A stretch of DNA of 64,000 nt from Eurosta solidaginis (lineage: Eukaryota > Arthropoda > Insecta > Diptera > Tephritidae). Of this stretch, positions 1-10,617 are shown in pieces. The first letter of the stretch is position 1. Every line of letters starts with the position of its first letter. The notes beneath the pieces are model-generated. The model had not been told where the DNA came from. It worked only from the letters and a program-made list of their open reading frames with translations, and did not search any database. The DNA is taken from the NCBI RefSeq assembly GCF_040869045.1, contig NC_090322.1:184635477-184699476 (forward strand), given 5' to 3'. Both the position numbers and the translations under genes were made by a program.

Positions 1-89
1 GTCTAGAATAATGTTAGAAGAACCCGTATAGCGCATAAGCCGAGTTTCTATAATAATCTAGAAGAAGAGCACACAGTATTATATAAAAA

Positions 90-1335
90 AAACTAGAACT
101 TTTCAGTTGTAGTTCAGAAAGTTGCAATTTATATTCAGAAAGTTACACTTGAAACACCGAAATTTCAATTGAACCTCAGAAAATTACAATCGAAGTTCCG
201 AAATTTCAATTCAAGTTCAGAAAGCAAATATTGAATCTTAGAGTTTTGAATTTAATTTCAAAAAATTACAATTAAAGTACTCTAAGCTTCCAATTGACGT
301 TCAGAAAATTACAAATGAGGTTCCGAACTTTTGATTTAAGTTCAGAAAATTTTAATTGAAGTTCAGCATTTATATAGAAGTTCAGAGATTTACAACTGAA
401 ATTCAGAATTTTAAATTATAGTTAAGAAAATTACAATCGAAGGTCGAAATTTTCAATTGAAGTTCAGAGTGTTGAAATTGAAGTTCAGAATTTTAATTTT
501 TTAAGGCAGAAAATTTGAAGTGACGATCTAAATTTTCAATTGAAGTTCAGAAAATTAAACTGAAGCTCAGAATTTAAAATTGAGGTTCAGAAAACTACAC
601 CTACCTGAAGCTAAAAATTTTAAACTTAAGTTCACAATGTTAGAACTGAAGCTAAGAAACTATGTAGAATTTAAAAAAATTGCAACCGAAGGTCAGAATT
701 TCAAGCTTTATTTTAGCAAACAAGAATTGAAAGTTTGAAGTTTTAATTAAAGTTCAGGAAAATACAAATGTAGTTCAGAATTTTAAATAGAATTTAGAAT
801 TTATATAAAAGTTCAGAAAATTACTACTAAAGCTCAGAATTTGAAGTTTTGGTTCAGAAAATTATAATTGAATGTCTGAATTTTCATTAAAGTACAGAAA
901 ATTAAAATTGTAGTTTAGAATTTCAAATTGAATTTCAGAAGTTTAAAATTGATTTTCAGAAATTATAGTTCAGAAAATTACAACTGAAGCTCAGAATTTT
1001 CAATCGAATTTCAGGTAATTACAACTGAAGCTCAGTGTTTTCAACTGAAGTTCAGAAATTTAAAATTAAAACTTAGAAGTTTGTAATTACAATTAAAGTT
1101 CAGGCTTTTCAATTGAACATAACAGTTAATCTCAGAATTTTAAATTGACTTTCAGTTAAATAAAATTATAGTTCAGAACTTTAAATTGGAATTAAGAAAA
1201 TTAAAATTGATGTTTAGAATATCCAAATCAAGCTCAAAAAACTACAATTGTAGGTAAGAAAATTGCAAATGATGTTCAGGAAATTACAGTTTTCGTTCAG
1301 AACTTTTATACTTTTAGAACTTCAACTACAATTTT
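90..1335. repeat. Degenerate ~20-22 bp minisatellite
   Basis: More than fifty imperfect repeats built on GTTCAGAAAATTACAATTGA run for about 1.25 kb. The phrases TTCAGAA and AATTGAAG recur every 20-22 bases with many substitutions and small indels. No open frame spans it. The array stops at about 1335 and gives way to non-repetitive AT-rich DNA. The divergence between units suggests an old array that is not being homogenised. Confidence 0.85.
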
Positions 1336-3015
1336 ATTAACTAAAATTAAAAAAGATGTAGGCATACCCCTTTCAGCAGCTAGAAAAAAATTAACAGGCC
1401 CCATACGACAAACATATATTTTATACACCAAAGCAGATAAAAATTTGACCTTAAACAAAGGAGTCTTGATTAATTTTCAACTAAAATTTGATAATGGGCG
1501 TTATTAAGTTCCCTTCAAAAAAGTATATTGATTAGTTCTGTAACTACTGACTTCTATACAAATCAATTCTAAAAAAGTTCCGTAACATTGATGAAAGGTC
1601 AAACGAAGCCAGTATTGTCCTTACTTTTCCTAAACAGTGTGAATTATTTATTTTCAGAAAAAAATTTAATTGAAATATTAAGTACATTAAAAGGTAAAAG
1701 GGTTTTCAATTTAGGTTTATACATAGTAAAAAATCATTGAACACTCGCTGTCACTTACTTTTGTTTACCATCAACATTTACATCTTAATGAATAATCTGA
1801 AGTTCTTTTTTACCTTTTTCCTTCGTGTGTGGTATTAGCCACTAATCAAAAGGGGGAAAAAGCGTAATCGCTTCCGCCGACTGGGAGCAGACTAAACTCA
1901 TTCACTCTTGTCTACTGCTTCATTAATTGTTGTCTTTTTTCCGCTTAAGCTAATACTGTGCGGCTACTGTGTGCATAAACATTAAATTTTAGCACCATAA
2001 TATCTTTTTGTGGAGATGAGTCGCTTTTAATTTTTAGCAGCATCAGAATTTGTATGAACCAGAATTAGGGTTGCACATTTCTAGAATGATCTAGAGATAC
2101 TGATTTAGCTGATACACGATCACAAGATCAAAGATCCAGAGGTATAACTTCTTATCATTAGTTAGCGCTTAACCTGCTGTTTTATTTGGTTGATTTTTGA
2201 GTTGAAAACAGCCAATCCCCACCAGACCCTTCAACTCAGCGGGGAGCTAAACACTTCTAAGATTCTACGGGCCGTACTTGGCGACTTTAACAGAATATGG
2301 TTAACTAAACATTTTTTATGTTATATCTCTCAGTGCGATGAGATTTATCGGACAGCTATTACCACCGACGATATATTGAGGCGGAGGGCGTGATTGCAGT
2401 GAATTTGAAGACGATGGCTGATAAAAATTGTGACTGAAATAAAAAAACGAAATCAGTTTAGCACCTTGAAAAAACATAACAACATTTGAGCTATTCGAAA
2501 ATTATCGTTGAGAGTGGGAAATATGCATTCACCAGCACTTAGCTTTGTGATTAAGGCTGTTACACAACGATAATGCCGTAATAGAACCACCCTAATATCT
2601 GTCAGTTCCTTCGAACAAAGAAATCACCATAGCAACGCTTTATTAATTATCTTCTTCGCTTATCATGCTGTCTTACTATGCTAGGTTTGCAAGCCATATG
2701 GGAATAAACTTTTTTAGGGCGTTGAAACCAAAAAAGAAGAAATAACATTTTATAAAAAACAACTTCTTAGTATTTGCAAATCATGATATTAGTTCGTTGC
2801 TGATAGTTTGGCAAAGTTAGCTTACTTGAATCATTTTAGTGCATAAGGTTAGGAAAGCCCGGTGAACTCATTTTCGAGACCGAACACCTTCGCAAATCCA
2901 AAGCCAACAATCTCCCAATGAAAAGGAAGAATCAAGATGGACTACTGAACAGTTTATAAATAAGATATAATCCGACACAAGGGTAGAATAATATCACACT
3001 TCGGACGTGGAAAGC
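1336..3015. other. Unassigned AT-rich intergenic DNA
   Basis: I see no supportable gene or repeat family. A 67-codon open frame at 2190-2393 (+) has no recognisable motif and could be chance. CTAGAA-type hexamers occur near 1-60 and 2080-2100 on both sides of the minisatellite, but they are too short to define an element. Confidence 0.5.
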
Positions 3016-3240
3016 TAGGTGAGCAAAGAAGAGATGAAAGCAGCGAGAATTATCAGGGCAAAGAGAGCTACATAACTATATTTTGGCATCCACACAGACG
3101 GGCATAGATAGCAGCAAAAAGGCGGACAATCTGGCAAAAGTGGGCGCAACTCATGAAGCTAATCCAATAGATAACATAATTAGATTGGAAGATTTAAAAA
3201 GGAGGCAAAAGATACGTCTGATAAACCAAGTAAGGTACAT
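3016..3240 (+). pseudogene. LOA/I-type LINE fragment: C-terminal RNase H piece
   Basis: The + frame reads a relic of an RNase H C-terminus: a degenerate tryptophan-valine-proline-histidine region, then KADNLAKVGA, then RLEDLKRRQKIRLINQ. These align with KADELAKKGA and RLGEIKRRREVHMINQ of the LINE copy at 5263-8949. Only this piece survives, and downstream sequence loses similarity at about 3235. The fragment abuts a Helitron-like fragment. It is a dead copy, more diverged than the 5.3 kb element. Confidence 0.75.
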
Positions 3241-3321
3241 TTCTTTTTTCATTCGACTCACAAAGCGGCATTCTGATATGACGTATGAATTAATAGAAAA
3301 TGTGAATGAGTTTTGGGCAAA

Positions 3322-3757
3322 CATTTTTCAAAATGAGTGTGGCACCGACCCTTTTACGACTAAGCAATATTCTATATTTCGCGAGCCATAATTTCGAAGA
3401 AAAATTAAAGTATCGTAATGAAATTGTGTACACATATTTTCCTTATAGCAGAAAATATTTCTAGTAAAAATGGACGGGATCGGTTAAAAACCACGCCCAC
3501 TTTTATATAAAACCATTTTAAAAGGGTCGTAGACTAGAATAATAAGCTATAACTTAGAAAAAAATAGTTTTGAATCAACGATATTTCACTTATTAAGTTT
3601 TATTGTAAGAGTAAATGCGAAGACATTTTTTTTTTAAACGGGCGGTGCCACGTGTTATGTAGAAAAGTAATTTATCTGAAATGAAATGTACAATTAAAGC
3701 TCACGCTGAGTATATAATGTTCGGTTACACCCCAACTTAGCCTTCCTTACTTGTTGA
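3322..3757 (-). mobile_element. Helitron-like family 1, copy C (5' part only)
   Basis: Read on the minus strand this begins with the family start (AAGTAAGGAAGGCTAAGTT, a hairpin ending CCGAAC, then TATACTCAGCGTG) and continues through the body to about 3322, where it is cut off. The body matches copy B at 18694-20150. The 5' hairpin carries a mismatch (GGGG for CGGG), so the stem is damaged. The 3' half, with GTCY core and terminal hairpin, is missing. It belongs to the AGCGTG subfamily. Confidence 0.75.
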
Positions 3758-3778
3758 TTATTATAAAATGTAAGGAAC

Positions 3779-4124
3779 GATGGTAGCGTGCTCCGCCTAT
3801 CACACCATATGCCCTGGGTTCAACTCCCGGGCAAAGCAACATCAAAATTTTAGAAATAAGATTTTTCAATTAGAAGAAAATTTTTCTAAGCGGGGTCGCC
3901 CCTCGGCAGTGTCTGGCAAGCGCTCCGATTGTATTTCTGCCATGAAAAGCTCTCAGTGAAAACTCATCTGCCTTGCAGATGCCGTTCGGAGTCGGCATAA
4001 AACATGTAGGTCCCGTCCGGCCAATTTGTAGGGAAAAATCAAGAGGAGCACGACGCATATTGGAAGAGAAGCTCGGCCTTAGATCTCTTCGGAGGTTATC
4101 GCGCCTTACATTTTTTTTTTTTTT
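3779..4124 (+). mobile_element. tRNA-derived SINE, copy 1
   Basis: The head resembles a tRNA, with an A-box-like TGGTAGCGTGC and a B-box-like GGGTTCAACTCCC. A conserved body of about 280 bp follows, then an oligo-T tail (4111-4124). The first ~20 bases of the head seen in copies 2 and 3 (GGCGGCCACCGTGGTGTGA) are missing, so this copy is 5' truncated or diverged. Pol III transcription from the A and B boxes is expected for the family, but this copy is probably inactive. It lies just beyond the 5' end of Helitron-like copy C. Confidence 0.8.
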
Positions 4125-4211
4125 AAGAAACGAAAATGGTAGAATGCATGACTATACCTATAGGGAGTATTTACAACGCATATATTCTGCACATAAGAAA
4201 GTAGTCGTATT

Positions 4212-4770
4212 TTTAAACGGTTTTATTTAGGTTAACTTGACAGGCTGGTTGGGCGGCACGGATTTTGTAATTGAAATTTAAGGAACTTCTCGATAATCTA
4301 CAAGCTTGAAATTTGGAATATAGTTTAGAACCCGATGACAATGCAATAATAAGAAAAAAACTCCGATAGGTGGCGCATGGAACAAAATATTTCAAAAAAT
4401 CTTATTTGTGGTCCGATTTGGTTCATAGTTGGAACACCTAATACATACATGAATAGAAAGCGACCCATGAAAAAACGCCGCTATGTGGCGCAAGGATCGA
4501 GATATTCAAAAACATTGTATTTGTGGTCCGACTTGGCTCATATTTGGAACACATAATACATACAAGAATAGAAAGCGACCTATGAAAAAAATCGCCTCTA
4601 GGTGGCGCAAGGATCGAGATATTCAAAAAAATCGTCTTTGTGGTCCGATTTATACTAGGTACATACATGAATAGAAAGCGACTTATGATGTCCTATTTGG
4701 CTCATATTTGGAACAAATATTATATACAGTCCGGTAGAAGTGACATCAAGCTATTTTTTTTTAAATTATT
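4212..4770. mobile_element. Element with ~117 bp internal tandem repeats, copy 1 (about 3 units)
   Basis: It begins near TTTTAAACGGTTTTATT and ends near CAGTCCGGTAGAAGTGAC. In between lie about three units containing GGTGGCGCA (4369, 4484, 4601; spacing 115 and 117 bp). Copy 2 at 35955-36760 shares both flanking segments and the unit but has five units. On the minus strand the first segment reads AATAAAACCGTTTAAA, which could be a polyadenylation region. That would fit a retroelement, but I cannot name the class. Confidence 0.7.
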
Positions 4771-4819
4771 TTATTAAGAGAAGAAAAACTATTCAATTAA
4801 CTGCTTTCAATATACATAT

Positions 4820-4924
4820 TGTAACGAATTTACTGCAATTCCCCTTATTTGCAATCTTCTGCTAACGTTCGAATCACTGAACTGTTGAATAAATAACTCC
4901 TTAGTGTAGCTAATATTCGTAACA
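4820..4924 (-). mobile_element. Internally deleted 105-bp remnant LTR with ATAT duplication
   Basis: The ends match the solo LTRs at 25329-25898 and 59396-59901: TGTAACGAATTT at one end and ATTCGTAACA at the other, flanked by ATAT at 4816-4819 and 4925-4928. About 450 bp of LTR interior is gone. The junction (about 4900/4901) joins AATAACTCC directly to TTAGTG, and the full LTR has CCCC before TTAGTG, so a CC microhomology could have mediated the deletion. Confidence 0.85.
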
Positions 4925-5045
4925 ATATAAAACATACCTACTAAATTTTAGATGCGAGATTACTACACAAACTAAAAGATATTCATGAAAATGTAAATGT
5001 CTTCTTTGCCTTTCTTAGGCATTAAGCTTATAAATGTTATGTGAA

Positions 5046-5262
5046 ATACAAGTAAAGGTGTCTAAGTTCGGGTGTAACCGAACATTGTATACTCAGCGTG
5101 ACCTTCAGTTTTACATTTCATTTCAGATAAACTACTTTTCTACATAACACGTGGCACCGCCCGTTTAAAAGAAAAATGTCTCACCATTTCCTCTTACAGT
5201 AAAACTTGAAAAGTGAAATGTCATTGATTCAAAACTATTTTTTGATAAGTTATAGCTTATTA
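5046..5262 (+). mobile_element. Helitron-like family 1, copy A, 5' segment (interrupted)
   Basis: Starts AAGTAAAGGTGTCTAAGTTC, then hairpin GTTCGG/CCGAAC, then GTATACTCAGCGTG, then the family body. It is broken off by the LINE inserted at 5263, and the matching remainder resumes at 8950. The uninterrupted relative at 18694-20150 reads straight through this point. The two halves therefore form one element of about 1.1 kb split by a later insertion. Confidence 0.85.
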
Positions 5263-5282
5263 AAGTATGTATATATATATAT

Positions 5283-7955
5283 GTAGATAACCTCCAACAC
5301 AGTAAAGTGGCGTCGAGCGAACTCCTCCTAACCCTTGAGGAGGGTTCGTTTGACGTGGCGCTGATCCAGGAGCCGTGGCTCTCATCGGGAGGAAAGGTTT
5401 CTGGACTTAGCGCGCGCGGGTTTGGCGTTTACTACGCACAAACGGAAGGACGGGTGCGAGCTGTAGTAATGGTAAGGAAACAGCTGCATTCATATATGCT
5501 GCCTAATTACACCACCGAGGATCTCGTAGCGGTGGCCGTTGAGCAAAAGAATAAGCAGGCATTTATCCTGGCGTCCTGCTACATGGCCCATGCTGCGGAG
5601 GTTCCACCGATGGAGTGCAAAAGGCTAGTACAGGAGGAAGGGCGCAAAGGGCGGTTGGTCATAGGCGCAGATGCAAATGCGCACCACAATGCGTGGGGAG
5701 GAGCAGATACGAACGAGAGAGGCGAATCTCTATTTTGTTACATCCTGCAAACCAATTTGCAGATAGCCAACAGGGGAAATGTTCCTACATACATTGGTCC
5801 AACATCCAGCAATGTTCTGGATATTACATTGAGCTCCGAGCGTGATATATCAAGGTATGATTGGATGGTTCTCGATAGACCATCCTTCTCCGACCATGCG
5901 TATATAAGCTTCAGCATCCCACTAAAGAGGGTAGAGAAGGGAGGAACCTTTAGAAACCCAAGGGCAACGAATTGGACTAAATTCCAGAAACATGTAGAAA
6001 CGAAACTGGGACAACCCAAAGAGGTTGCTAATGTAGAGGAACTGGAGGAGTCGAATGAATTCCTAACAAGGACGCTTATGACTGCGTATAACAAAGCTTG
6101 CCCTCTAAGAAGATTCAGAGGAAAAGCAAAGCCGCCATGGTGGAGCAATGAGCTGAGTCTTCTAAGAAGACAGGTAAAAGAAATGTTTAAACTCGCAAAG
6201 ACCGCGGAAAGCGAAGCGTGTCGGGACGAGTACAGGGATCTACTGAGGATCTACAAGCGTGAAATTACCAGGGCGAAGAGAAACTCATGGAAAAGTTTCT
6301 GTACGGACATAGAGTGCTCCAGTGAAACAGCACGGTTGAAAAAAGTCCTAGCAAAGGGAAACATAGTCCAGGGACTAATAAAGAAAGAGAACGGGGAATG
6401 GTCACGTGATAGTGAGGAATCCCTTGAGGTGCTTCTCGATACACATTTCGCATCGGGAGACGGTTTAGAAGAACCAGCAGACATCACTCACACTTCGATC
6501 ACGGAGCTAGTGGTGCCGGGCTTGGTGACCGATACCAAGATCGAGTGGGCAGTGAAGACGTTTTCTAAGTTTAAATCGCCGGGCCCAGATGGTATATTCC
6601 CGGCCATGCTACAAGTCTCAAGTAGGGCGGTCGTGGAATGGCTTCAAATAATATTCGATGGGTGCATAAGACTGAATCATGTACCGCACTCTTGGAGAAC
6701 TGCTCGTGTAGCTTTTCTACCAAAGGCGGGGAAGATCGGTCACGTGTATCCCAAAGACTATAGACCCATTAGCTTAACATCATTTCTGCTCAAAACCTTT
6801 GAGAGGCTGATAGATGTGTACATAAAGTCCAACGTGGATGAAAAGCTGCTCTCCACAACACAGCATGCGTACACCAAAGGCAAGTCGGTAGACACCGCAT
6901 TGCACAGGGTGGTAATAAGCATAGAGAAATCCCTGGAATATAAGGAGTATGCTCTAGGAGTCTTCTTGGACATTGCCGGGGCTTTCAATAGTGTTGCAAA
7001 ATGGGCGATTATGGATGGTCTTAATTACATTAAAGTACATCCTGCCTTAATCAGATGGATCGGCTGCATGTTAAATTGCAGGAAGATTACATCACAATGG
7101 GGATTGTACGAGGCCACGAAATCAGTGGACAGGGGCACGCCGCAGGGAGGGGTGCTATCACCTCTGCTGTGGACACTGGTCATCAACCAACTGCTCAGGC
7201 AATTCGATGAGGGACCCGTAAAACTTACGGCTTACGCAGATGACGTTGCAATTGTCATAAGTGGAAAATGCCTTCCAACGATTAGTTCTTTGATGGATCG
7301 GGCGCTTCGGGATATTCATACCTGGGCATCTAATGTCGGGCTGAAAGTCAATGCGGAGAAGACGGATATGGTCTTGTTTACAAAGAGGTACAAGGTCCCA
7401 AATTGGACCAGGCCTAAGTTAGGAGTGGTGACCTTACAGGAGAAACCTTGCACAAAATATCTAGGAATCATCCTAGACAGTAAGCTGTCATGGAAGCTCA
7501 ACGTGGAGGAGAGGGTCAAGAAGGCCTCAACGGCGCTCTATGCATGTAAAAGAATGCTGGGGTGTACGTGGGGCCTATCGCCCTCTCTTTCTCATTGGGT
7601 TTTTACAGCGATTGTAAGCCCTATTCTATACTATGGAGTTCTTGTTTGGTGGAAAGCCACACAAAAAACAACATACCTCAAAAAATTAGAGGGGGTATGC
7701 AGACTATCGATGCTTTGCATTACGGGAGCCCTGAAAACAACCCCGACGGCTGCACTGTATGCCATTCTGCACATTCCACCTGTAGACCTGGTAGCAAAGA
7801 ACAAAGCGTTAACGACCGCAACCAGGCTCGATGCTTCGGGGCAGCTTGAGCGCCGACCATATGGCCATAGTAGTATAGCGTCCTCAGTCACAAGACGAAC
7901 AGACTACATGATTCCCTACCTGCACTTTGAGGGAGATATTAAGGCCACAATATAG
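5283..7955 (+). CDS. LINE ORF2 part 1: endonuclease and reverse transcriptase
   Basis: The open frame runs from the truncation point; the coding sequence NLQHSKVASSELL starts upstream of 5307, so no authentic start codon is present. Numbering residues from 5307: the APE-type endonuclease spans about 1-205 with IQEP (20-23), GADANAHH (120-127) and SDH (195-197). The RT spans about 400-780 with SPGPDGI (424-430), YRPISL (485-490), FLDIAGAF (553-560), GTPQGGVLSP (610-619), YADD (643-646) and KYLG (717-720). The catalytic aspartates D555 and YADD are intact. The frame ends at TAG 7953-7955, in the linker before RNase H, and reading on in the same frame gives RNase H. Enzymatically this would nick target DNA and reverse-transcribe the element RNA. 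Confidence 0.9.
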   Translation, partial: VDNLQHSKVASSELLLTLEEGSFDVALIQEPWLSSGGKVSGLSARGFGVYYAQTEGRVRAVVMVRKQLHSYMLPNYTTEDLVAVAVEQKNKQAFILASCYMAHAAEVPPMECKRLVQEEGRKGRLVIGADANAHHNAWGGADTNERGESLFCYILQTNLQIANRGNVPTYIGPTSSNVLDITLSSERDISRYDWMVLDRPSFSDHAYISFSIPLKRVEKGGTFRNPRATNWTKFQKHVETKLGQPKEVANVEELEESNEFLTRTLMTAYNKACPLRRFRGKAKPPWWSNELSLLRRQVKEMFKLAKTAESEACRDEYRDLLRIYKREITRAKRNSWKSFCTDIECSSETARLKKVLAKGNIVQGLIKKENGEWSRDSEESLEVLLDTHFASGDGLEEPADITHTSITELVVPGLVTDTKIEWAVKTFSKFKSPGPDGIFPAMLQVSSRAVVEWLQIIFDGCIRLNHVPHSWRTARVAFLPKAGKIGHVYPKDYRPISLTSFLLKTFERLIDVYIKSNVDEKLLSTTQHAYTKGKSVDTALHRVVISIEKSLEYKEYALGVFLDIAGAFNSVAKWAIMDGLNYIKVHPALIRWIGCMLNCRKITSQWGLYEATKSVDRGTPQGGVLSPLLWTLVINQLLRQFDEGPVKLTAYADDVAIVISGKCLPTISSLMDRALRDIHTWASNVGLKVNAEKTDMVLFTKRYKVPNWTRPKLGVVTLQEKPCTKYLGIILDSKLSWKLNVEERVKKASTALYACKRMLGCTWGLSPSLSHWVFTAIVSPILYYGVLVWWKATQKTTYLKKLEGVCRLSMLCITGALKTTPTAALYAILHIPPVDLVAKNKALTTATRLDASGQLERRPYGHSSIASSVTRRTDYMIPYLHFEGDIKATI

Positions 7956-8846
7956 GTGGACGGTTGGCGCAAGGGTGCGCAAATGGCGGACGAGGCGATA
8001 CATGTGTACACCGATGGTTCCAAAATAGTGGAAGGAGTAGGGTCTGCGGTATACTGCGCTGATCCGGAATTAAGCAGATCCTACAGGCTGCCGGATTACT
8101 GTAGCGTTTTCCAAGCGGAAATATTAGCCGTAACCAAAGCAGTAGAAACCCTGGAAGAGAATAGCTTAAGCTGCAACCGTGTTAACTTTTATATTGACAG
8201 TCAAGCAGCAATTAAGGCAATAATCTCGCATAGCACAGCATCTAAATGCGTGTTAGAGTGTAAGCAGTCTCTGGAGAGAATCGGGACAGGGAGAAGCATA
8301 CATCTATATTGGGTCCCAGGGCATATGGGAATAGATGGGAATGAAAAAGCGGACGAATTAGCTAAAAAGGGCGCATCCCTTGAAGCTTGCTCCGTAGACG
8401 TCCCAATTAGATTGGGCGAGATTAAGCGAAGGCGAGAGGTGCACATGATCAACCAAGCAGAAAAGGCGTGGGTTCAAGCGCGGGGCTGTAAAGTGTCGAA
8501 GATTATGTGTAGGTCTTACAACCTTAGACTAACACAGTTGCTTCTATCATTAAAAAGAGAGGACTGTAGACTCATGACGGGTATTCTGACTGGACACTGC
8601 CTTCTGGCGTCACATGCCTTTAAATTAGGCTTGGTCAGTGATAGCAGGTGTAGGAAGTGCGGGTTGGAGGAGGAAACGATCGAGCACGTTCTGTGATCGT
8701 GCCCTGCACTTGCCAGGCTAAGACTCAAGCTATTAGGAGTGATACAGCTGTCAGATCTAGAAGCAGCAAGTGGCTTAAGTCCTAGGAAGCTTCTAGTATT
8801 TGCCAAGAGGACGGAGTTATTTTATAACATAGGTCCTGGTTTTTGA
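7956..8846 (+). pseudogene. LINE ORF2 part 2: RNase H and zinc-knuckle tail, with an in-frame stop
   Basis: The frame continues that of the RT segment after the TAG. The RNase H catalytic set is complete: D in YTDGS (residue 20 from 7956), E in QAE (55), D in IDSQ (81) and D in KADELA (133). The tail carries a CX2CX8HX4C knuckle. A TGA at 8694-8696 falls between its His and last Cys, and the frame then reads on as SCPALARLRLKLLG to a natural-looking stop at about 8844. The sibling fragment at 48772-49262 has TGG at the same codon, so this TGA looks like a recent nonsense change. Residues before about 15 belong to the linker; a separate protein starting at 7956 is not implied. Confidence 0.85.
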
Positions 8847-8949
8847 TAGGGTTTTTCAGTTTGGTCGTTAAAACAAACTTCTGGCAACACTACGTACTCA
8901 ATCAGTCTATGTGAGGTCCTCATGGACCGGCCAGTTCAACCTACCTACC

Positions 8950-9825
8950 TATAGCTTATTATTCTAGTTTACGATCCTTTTAAAGTTGCCGTGGTCTTTA
9001 ACCGATCCCGTCCTTTTTTACTAGAAATATATCTGCTATATGGAAAATATGTGTACACAATTTATTTATATAATAATATATATATATATAATAAATAATT
9101 TATAGATATGTTAATTTTTGTTCGAGTTACGGCTCCCGAAACATAAAAAATTGCTTAGTCAGAAAAGAGGCGGTGCCACACCCATTTTTAAAATTTGAAG
9201 TTTTTCCTATTTACTGTTATAAATCCATGAAATAACATTGATATAAAGCTCTTTTTTGCAAAGGTATAGATTATTTTATTCGTCCACGACCCTTTTAAAA
9301 ATCTTTTATATAAAAGTGGCCGTAGTCCTTAACCGATTTCGTTAATTTTTCTTCAAAGCATTCCTTATAGTAAAGCGCACTCTCTGTCGGGGCGATGCCA
9401 CGCTCATTTTAAACATTTTTCAAATTTATATAAAGAGTCTCAATATCAGTCCACATGTCAAATTTCAACATTCTAGGTGTATAATTAACTAAAAATCTGG
9501 TTTTTTGTGTTTTACAAAATGTTATATATATAAAAAGTGGGCGTGGTTATCATCCGGTTTCGCTCATTTTCAATACCGATCTATTCTGATTCCAGATAAG
9601 CTCATATGCCAAATTTGATGAAGATATCTCGATATTTATTCAAGTTATCGTGTTAACGGACGGACGGACTGACATGGCTCAATCAAATTTTTTTTCGATA
9701 CTGATGATTTTGATATATGGAAGTCTATATCTATCTCGATTCCTCTATACCTGTACAACCAACCGATATACAATCAAATTTAATATACTCTGTGTGCAAA
9801 GCACGCTGAGTAGATATAATAATAT
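8950..9825 (+). mobile_element. Helitron-like family 1, copy A, 3' segment
   Basis: Resumes the element at the duplicated TATAGCTTATTA. It contains blocks with repeated GGCGGTGCCAC and AAAAGTGGGCGTGGT phrases, the GGACGGAC core near 9656-9675, and the terminal hairpin region TACTCTGTGTGCAAAGCAC followed by GCTGAGTA (about 9789-9820). The last bases invert the 5' TATACTCAGCGTG. No coding capacity is seen, so it is non-autonomous. Confidence 0.8.
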
Positions 9826-9903
9826 GGTCTCCCTTTAAAACGGTATTGTTCCCAAATTATGTTTATTTATTAGTTTTTAATAATTCCAATTTAAGATATT
9901 GTT

Positions 9904-10365
9904 TCAACTATAACACAAACTATATACATATATACATACATTTCAAAGCTTACACAAAACTCCCAACAATTAATCAAATTTTCATCAGTTTTCCAGACTT
10001 ATGAAAAACTTTCATAAAATTTCTGAGTGTGCAGTTTTGTAGCTCATCTAACTGTAGTGTAATAATGTGCAAGGTTCAAGAGGGTTTTCGCATTTTATTC
10101 CATTCACTGCATGAACTAAACTTGTTTTTATATGGAAGATACGGGCAACACCCTCGGGGAAATTTTTTTAAAAATTAACGGTAATTCTCATCTACTTGAA
10201 ACTTGCACACTATTACACTACAATTGCATGAGCTTCAAGGCTGCACATTCAGAAATTTTCTAAAAACTGATAATAAAAAGTTTTGAAAATTGATAAAAAT
10301 GTTATTAATTTAACTTTAAAATTTTTATAATTATACATATGCATGTGGTTTGTGTTATAGTTCGG
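9904..10365. mobile_element. Foldback/MITE element with long inverted arms
   Basis: Outer ends ACTATAACACAAAC (9907-9920) and GTTTGTGTTATAGT (10348-10361) are exact inverse complements. Inner arms at about 10014-10080 and 10197-10264 are also inverted, sharing GTAGTGTAATA, AATTTCTGA and GTGTGCA blocks. The whole 460 bp could fold into a long imperfect hairpin. No target duplication is clear and no coding is present. Confidence 0.75.
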
Positions 10366-10605
10366 ACTATGTAATAAATGAAAAATGAAAAAGCTCTTTC
10401 ATATACAAAGTTGTTATGCATGGGGTTTGAACTCATTTGGTAAATTTGTTTATTTTTTCACAAGCTTTTGACCACAGGAGCAAACAGTAGACGCTATTAC
10501 TATCAAAAGTGACAACTCACGGTGTTGCCATCGAGAAAAAATATATGCAATTTTATCTTGGAGTTGTGTTTTTAAGCAAAGTGGTGAATTAAATAAGTTA
10601 AGTGA
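10366..10605. other. Unassigned DNA between repeats
   Basis: AT-rich sequence without a recognisable gene. GTGTTGCCATCGAG near 10520 weakly resembles the inverse of the end at 10770-10784 and might be the far end of the AACCG-rich repeat. This is not supported well enough to annotate. Confidence 0.4.
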
Positions 10606-10617
10606 TTTTTGTTGAAG

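Larger units (their letters stand above)
5263..8949 (+). mobile_element. LOA/I-type non-LTR retrotransposon, 5' truncated, nested in Helitron-like copy A
   Basis: The 3.69 kb insertion is bounded by a perfect 12-bp target duplication, TATAGCTTATTA (5251-5262 and 8950-8961). The paralogous empty site is visible at about 18900 in copy B. The left end begins with a short TA-rich tract and enters the coding frame just upstream of the endonuclease. The 3' untranslated part runs from 8847 to a CTAC-repeat tail at about 8940-8949. One long frame would encode endonuclease, RT, RNase H and a zinc knuckle, but two stop codons break it. The exact clade (LOA against I or R1-like with RNase H) is inferred from domain order. 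Confidence 0.9.

Noticed and set aside
2190..2393. 67-codon frame near LINE remnants
   Set aside because: No similarity that I can see to any LINE domain in the window; length is within chance.
3779..3850. A genuine tRNA gene
   Set aside because: A and B boxes exist but no cloverleaf closes, and the segment recurs five times attached to the same ~280-bp body, so it is a SINE head.
3870..4058. Minus frame reading APLDFSLQIGRTGPTCF, also seen at 30355 and 53370
   Set aside because: It is the antisense of the SINE body and recurs only because the SINE does.
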